Source of the DNA: Methanorbis furvi
GTDB taxonomy: Archaea > Halobacteriota > Methanomicrobia > Methanomicrobiales > Methanocorpusculaceae
Direction: 5' to 3'
Length of the DNA: 64,000 nt
Assembly: GCF_032714615.1 (NCBI RefSeq)
Contig: NZ_JAWDKA010000006.1
Span: 62,001 to 126,000 of the forward strand
The translations under genes were made by a program, and so were the position numbers. The notes under the pieces were generated by a model that did no database searches, had not been told where the DNA came from, and was given only the letters and a program-made list of their open reading frames with translations. Below, one piece after another: positions 60,115 through 64,000 of the stretch. Position 1 is the first letter of the stretch, and each line of letters starts with the position of its first letter.

Positions 60115-60781
60115 ATCCTATCTCCACAACAACTTCCTTTCCATCCTCAAGACCAAGTGTCGCACGAAGCGGCACACCTGAGATCACCTCAATGATATCC
60201 TCAGGATAATGCGTTCGTCCCGGCACCACAATCGCACACGGAACATTCTCAATCCTGCACGGAATACATCGCGCCTCGCCAAACGTTCGGTGCTCATCCG
60301 AAAAACCCGGAACACTCGTCCACTCCAGCGTATCAATCCGTTTCCGGACCAGAACACTCTGCGGATTCAGCTTCAGATTCAATGTTCCCGGGTACGGAGC
60401 GAACCCGCAAAGTTCACTGAACTTCTCCTGATAATGGGGGATTGACATATAATATCTGCCTTCGCCGACACCTGAGATCACACTGCCGGTCAGCACATAA
60501 TGTCCACCGATCCTGTCAAATATTTTACAGTACTCGGAAAACTCACGGCGAAGCAGATCCTCGCCTGACTTTGTCACCAGCACAAACTGACCTGATGGCT
60601 CGGTCGTCCGTGAGATCAAATGCGCAGTTTCCAGCGCACGTAACCTGCGCGACGCAGTCTGCTGGCTGATGCCAAGCTGATCGCCAAGGCTCTGGGTCGA
60701 TAGACGAACCGGCCCCTTGCATCCTCCCATTGCTGCAATACGCTTCAGACAGAGTGTATCCTCTGCGTCGACTGTATCCAT
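60107..60781 (-). CDS. ribK: CTP-dependent riboflavin kinase with N-terminal winged helix
   Basis: A 224-residue archaeal fusion: residues 1-90 are a MarR-like winged helix (LSTQSLGDQLGISQQTASRRLRALE), residues 95-224 the RibK domain (GEGRYYMSIPHYQEKFSELC, YPGTLNLKL, VPGRTHY and GLEDGKEVVVEIGYD). It makes FMN from riboflavin with CTP. The winged helix suggests it also controls its own operon. I start it at 60781 where a TATA box lies 26 bases upstream on the minus strand. Confidence 0.92.
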   Translation of the reverse strand: MDTVDAEDTLCLKRIAAMGGCKGPVRLSTQSLGDQLGISQQTASRRLRALETAHLISRTTEPSGQFVLVTKSGEDLLRREFSEYCKIFDRIGGHYVLTGSVISGVGEGRYYMSIPHYQEKFSELCGFAPYPGTLNLKLNPQSVLVRKRIDTLEWTSVPGFSDEHRTFGEARCIPCRIENVPCAIVVPGRTHYPEDIIEVISGVPLRATLGLEDGKEVVVEIGYD

Positions 60782-60800
60782 GATACTCACTATTGGGTGG

Positions 60801-60870
60801 TTTCTTATATATGAGTTCTGATACAACAATTCGTGTATTGACGAATTCGACGACCAGCCTTTTATGTAAG
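60801..60870. promoter_or_regulatory. Divergent promoters with palindrome, ribK and mevalonate regulator
   Basis: On the minus strand CATATATAAGAAA (60801-60813) is centred 26 bases before the ribK ATG at 60781; on the plus strand CTTTTATGTAA (60859-60869) is centred 27 bases before the regulator ATG at 60892. Both transcripts are probably leaderless. Between them AATTCGT-GTATTG-ACGAATT (60828-60847) is a perfect 7-6-7 inverted repeat. Confidence 0.6.
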
Positions 60871-60891
60871 GAACGAAATACAATATCATGT

Positions 60892-61602
60892 ATGAAACCG
60901 GGACTGCGTCAACAGCTTGCCGAAAAAATGGCAGGTGAAATAACTCTCTCAGACGCGCCCGGGAAAGCGCTGAAAAAATGGAGATCCAGTTTTCAGATCG
61001 CTCCCGGTGTGTTAGCAGACCACCTTGGCATATCTCCGTCCGTTATTAGTGACTATGAAAGCGGCCGGAGAAAAAGCCCGGGTACGGGAGTGGTTGGAAA
61101 AATTGTAGACACCCTTTTAGACATTGATGAAGAGAACGGCGGCAAGTACATTCAGAAGTACGGCAAACTGCTCTTCTCAGATTACGATGACGAAGTAATC
61201 TATGATATCCATGATTTCGCCTCATCAATTCCGATTCGGGAGTTATCGGAACTGATCGACTGCACCCTTCTCTGCGGCTCTGAAGATCATCAAATCTTCG
61301 GCTACACTGTGGTGAACAGTCAGAATGCGATCCTTAACCTTTCACCAAACGAGTTCAACCGTATCTACGGCTGGAGCACTGAACGTGCCTTAATTTTCAC
61401 GGATGTTTCAACCGGCAAATCGCCGATGATTGCAATCCGTGTAACTCCGTTCAAACCCCCGTACGTCATTCTTCAGGGAATCGACGCCGAACACGTGCAC
61501 CCGCTGGTGAAAATGCTCGCAGAAAAGGATCGCATCACTGTCTTATGCACATCCCTTGATGTGCAGGAAATTATTACCCGCCTGAGGAATACAGAATGGT
61601 AG
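60892..61602 (+). CDS. Helix-turn-helix regulator of the mevalonate operon
   Basis: A 236-residue protein with an N-terminal XRE-like helix-turn-helix ([32 protein letters not shown], about 30-62) and a C-terminal ligand-type domain of 150 residues ([60 protein letters not shown]). It is the archaeal type often found before HMG-CoA synthase, so it probably senses a mevalonate-pathway metabolite; that is inference. The ATG at 60892 was preferred over an upstream one at 60793 because of the TATA box. It overlaps the HMGS start by 7 bases. Confidence 0.86.
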   Translation: MKPGLRQQLAEKMAGEITLSDAPGKALKKWRSSFQIAPGVLADHLGISPSVISDYESGRRKSPGTGVVGKIVDTLLDIDEENGGKYIQKYGKLLFSDYDDEVIYDIHDFASSIPIRELSELIDCTLLCGSEDHQIFGYTVVNSQNAILNLSPNEFNRIYGWSTERALIFTDVSTGKSPMIAIRVTPFKPPYVILQGIDAEHVHPLVKMLAEKDRITVLCTSLDVQEIITRLRNTEW

Positions 61603-62639
61603 GAATCATTACCTATGGGGCATACGTCCCCAGTTACCGGATTAAGGTCGAGGAGATCGCACGCGTCTGGGGCGCCAACGCCGCAGAGATCACCGGCGGT
61701 CTTGGCGTTCGCGAGAAAGCCGTACCCGACTACGATGAAAACACCGCAACCTTTGCGGTTGAATCCACCCGCAGTGCTCTTGCCCGCAGACCGGTTGATC
61801 CAAAAGAGATCAAAGCGGTCTATGTCGGCTCTGAGTCGCACCCGTACGCTGTCAAGCCGACTGCCGTCACGGTTGGTGAAGCTATCGGCGCAACGCCGGT
61901 TATGACCGCGGCAGACTACGAGTTCGCCTGCAAAGCAGGAACCGCAGGTATTCAGACTGCAATGGGTCTGGTCTCCTCCGGCATGATGAAGTATGCCGTT
62001 GCTGTTGGTGCCGACACAGCGCAGGGTGCTCCGGGCGATGCCCTTGAGTACACTGCGGCAGCTGGAGGAGCCTCCTACATCATCGGCAACGATGATCCGA
62101 TCGCAGTCATCAACCACACCTGCTCGTTTACCAGCGACACGCCTGACTTCTGGCGCCGCGAAGGAGAGGACTATCCCCGTCACGGCGGAAGATTCTCCGG
62201 CGAACCTGGATACTTCAAGCATGTGATCGGCTGTGCCAACATGATGCTTGAGGATATGGGGACCAAACCCGCAGACTATGATTATGCGGTGTTCCACCAG
62301 CCGAACGCAAAGTTCCCGCAGAAGGCTGCAGCATCGCTTGGGTTCACACCTGAACAGATCAAGACCGGTCTTCTTGTGCCAAGACTCGGCAACACCTACA
62401 GCGGTGCTGTCCCTCTCGGCCTTGCAGCAATTCTTGACGTTGCAAAACCGGGCGAGAAGATCTTTGTCACCAGCTACGGCAGCGGTTCAGGATCAGATGC
62501 GTTCGACATCACCGTGACCGATGCAATCCTTTCCAAGATCGATCGCAGCAAAGGACCTTCGGTTGAGTCGATGCTTGCCAAGGCAAAGTATCTGGACTAT
62601 GCAGTGTATGCACGCCACAAAGGAAAGATCAAGGTGTGA
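61596..62639 (+). CDS. Hydroxymethylglutaryl-CoA synthase
   Basis: A 347-residue thiolase-fold enzyme that condenses acetoacetyl-CoA and acetyl-CoA to HMG-CoA, the committed precursor of archaeal isoprenoid lipids. The nucleophile cysteine is in [12 protein letters not shown] (about 111), the catalytic His in [10 protein letters not shown] and the Glu in the N-terminal half ([10 protein letters not shown]). It lies between its regulator and the thiolase gene. In archaea these enzymes form one complex with the thiolase and the DUF35 protein encoded next. Confidence 0.94.
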   Translation: MVGIITYGAYVPSYRIKVEEIARVWGANAAEITGGLGVREKAVPDYDENTATFAVESTRSALARRPVDPKEIKAVYVGSESHPYAVKPTAVTVGEAIGATPVMTAADYEFACKAGTAGIQTAMGLVSSGMMKYAVAVGADTAQGAPGDALEYTAAAGGASYIIGNDDPIAVINHTCSFTSDTPDFWRREGEDYPRHGGRFSGEPGYFKHVIGCANMMLEDMGTKPADYDYAVFHQPNAKFPQKAAASLGFTPEQIKTGLLVPRLGNTYSGAVPLGLAAILDVAKPGEKIFVTSYGSGSGSDAFDITVTDAILSKIDRSKGPSVESMLAKAKYLDYAVYARHKGKIKV

Positions 62640-62650
62640 GGTGCGGAAAA

Positions 62651-63814
62651 ATGAGAGAAGTAGCAGTTATTGGTGCCGGTATCACGGCATTTGGAGAGCT
62701 TTGGGACACCTCGTTCCGCGACATGTGTGCAGAAGCTGGTGTGAAGGCACTTGAAGATGCAAACGTTGTCGGTGAGCAGATCGATGCGATGTTTGTCGGT
62801 TCGATGTCTGCCGGCAGATTCATCGGTCAGGAACATGTTGGTGCGCTCGTCGCAGACTACGTAGGACTCGGCGGCGACCTGCATGTGCCGGCAACCCGTG
62901 TGGAAGCGGCATGTGCGTCCGGTGGTCTTGCGTTCCGTCAGGCAGTGGCAGCAGTTGCGTCAGGAATGTCCGACATTGTTGTTGCAGCAGGTGTTGAGAA
63001 GATGACTGATGTTGCAGACGCGACTGATGTTTTAGCAGGCGCAGCAGACAGAGAGTGGGAGAGTTTTGCAGGAGCAACGTTCCCGGGTTTGTATGCGATG
63101 ATCGCATGCGACTACATGAACAAGTACGGTCTTACCCGCGAACAGCTGGCACAGGTTGCAGTGAAGAATCACTATCACGGCGCAAGAAATCCATATGCAC
63201 AGTTCAGATCCGAGATTACTCAGTCCACTGTGCTGAAGTCAACGCTTGTTGCGTCGCCTCTGCGTTTGTTTGACTGTTCTCCGGTTTCTGACGGTGCAGC
63301 CGCTGTGATCGTCTGTCCGCTTGATCGTGCAAAGGAGTTCACCGACACGCCGATTAAGGTTCTGGCATCTGCTCAGGCAGGCGACACGATTGCCCTGCAT
63401 GACCGTCCGGACTTTTCGACGATGGGTGCAACGGTTGCCGCAGGTAACTCTGCATTCAAGCAGGCGAAGCTGGAGAGAAAGGCAGTGAACTTTGTTGAGG
63501 TTCACGACTGTTTCACGATTGCTGAGCTTTGTGCTATCGAGGATCTTGGTTTTGTCCAGAAGGGAACGGCAGGAAAGTTCACTGAGGAAGGCCAGACACA
63601 GATTGGCGGAAAACTGCCGGTCAATACGTCCGGCGGTCTGAAGTCCTGCGGTCACCCGGTTGGCGCAACCGGTATCAAACAGGTCTGGGAGGCTGTTCAG
63701 CAGCTTCGCGGCGAGGCCGGCAAGCGTCAGGTTGACGGAGCTGAAATCGGTATGACCCAGAACGTGGGCGGTACCGGAGCGACGGTTGTGTCGCATATTT
63801 TCGGGAGGGTGTAA
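62651..63814 (+). CDS. Acetyl-CoA C-acetyltransferase (thiolase)
   Basis: A 387-residue thiolase of the archaeal type making acetoacetyl-CoA. The nucleophile is in [14 protein letters not shown] (about 84), with the closing signatures [10 protein letters not shown] and CGHPVGATG. The ATG at 62651 follows GAGGTG by 7 bases, so I reject the upstream GTG. It is the third gene of the mevalonate operon and the acetoacetyl-CoA supplier within the AACT/HMGS/DUF35 complex known from a thermophilic methanogen. Confidence 0.94.
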   Translation: MREVAVIGAGITAFGELWDTSFRDMCAEAGVKALEDANVVGEQIDAMFVGSMSAGRFIGQEHVGALVADYVGLGGDLHVPATRVEAACASGGLAFRQAVAAVASGMSDIVVAAGVEKMTDVADATDVLAGAADREWESFAGATFPGLYAMIACDYMNKYGLTREQLAQVAVKNHYHGARNPYAQFRSEITQSTVLKSTLVASPLRLFDCSPVSDGAAAVIVCPLDRAKEFTDTPIKVLASAQAGDTIALHDRPDFSTMGATVAAGNSAFKQAKLERKAVNFVEVHDCFTIAELCAIEDLGFVQKGTAGKFTEEGQTQIGGKLPVNTSGGLKSCGHPVGATGIKQVWEAVQQLRGEAGKRQVDGAEIGMTQNVGGTGATVVSHIFGRV

Positions 63815-63817
63815 GCG

Positions 63818-64000
63818 ATGACAGTTGCACGATTCTGGAGAGCAATCCCCCAGAGATACAACATGGTCGGCACGAAGTGCGAGACCTGCGGAGCGGTGTT
63901 TTTCCCGCCGCGCTCGGTCTGTCCGCACTGCCGCCGTGACGGTAAGATTGTTGAGTATCAGTGTTCCGGCAAGGGAAAGGTCATGACTTTTTCCGTTGTC
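63818..64000 (+). CDS. DUF35 OB-fold zinc-ribbon protein, N-terminal part
   Basis: The window ends after 61 codons. The visible part starts MTVARFWRAIPQRYNMVGTK and has the rubredoxin-like zinc knuckle CETCGAVFFPPRSVCPHC, followed by the start of the OB-fold (YQCSGKGKVMTFSVV). DUF35 proteins bridge thiolase and HMGS so that the unfavourable first step is coupled to the second. It starts 3 bases after the thiolase stop, with GGAGGGTG upstream. Confidence 0.92.
   Translation, partial: MTVARFWRAIPQRYNMVGTKCETCGAVFFPPRSVCPHCRRDGKIVEYQCSGKGKVMTFSVV

Overview
The window looks like chromosomal DNA of a methanogenic archaeon of the order Methanomicrobiales, most plausibly Methanocorpusculum or a close relative. 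The evidence is an archaeal information-processing cluster (aIF2-gamma, Rpo7, Spt4, S24e, S27ae, Kae1-Bud32, L40e, aIF1A), O-phosphoseryl-tRNA synthetase, which belongs to methanogens with indirect Cys-tRNA synthesis, Taw1, AglB, the archaeal mevalonate genes with the DUF35 partner, an FmdE-like protein, and an archaeal initiator tRNA. The genus is an inference from overall character; no marker such as 16S rRNA is present.

Layout. 1-1492: two tandem PEGA-domain surface proteins and the edge of a third gene. 1897-7310: DUF475 membrane protein, FKBP isomerase with a solitary DNA methyltransferase, Lhr-like helicase with thioredoxin. 7951-15266: initiator tRNA, apgM, a bactofilin-like protein, a methyltransferase-like protein, a bacterial-style long PurL, tRNA-Val and tRNA-Gly. 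15595-23503: HtpX, a DUF1917 protein, then the ribosome/RNA polymerase/t6A cluster. 23815-31488: NikR, a DUF2098 protein, AglB divergent from a glycosyltransferase, and sufCB with a cyclase and a Cys-rich protein. 31862-35155: a 51-residue ORF followed by homologues of the bacterial MrfB nuclease and MrfA helicase. 36398-39557: RHH/zinc-ribbon protein, Taw1 and SepRS. 39638-49593: an accessory block with an SF3 primase-helicase, an iteron-like array and two giant modular surface proteins. 49804-53270: a GntR-regulated ABC exporter operon. 53720-57781: aIF1A, FmdE-like protein, cation antiporter, YgiQ-type radical SAM protein. 58308-64000: DUF2178/XRE pair, RibB and RibK, divergent from the regulator-HMGS-thiolase-DUF35 mevalonate operon.

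The intergenic DNA is unusual. At least four families of dispersed repeats, several of them long inverted repeats, fill most gaps over 250 bases. One pair of inverted 146-base copies (35811-36202) shows three adjacent compensatory changes that preserve an internal stem, suggesting selection on a folded RNA or DNA. Other points to check are the six GTTGCC-type sites in 240 bases next to the SF3 helicase, an orphaned 26-codon cell-surface anchor tail between the two surface genes, a non-AUG start for aIF1A, and palindromic operators in front of several regulator genes.
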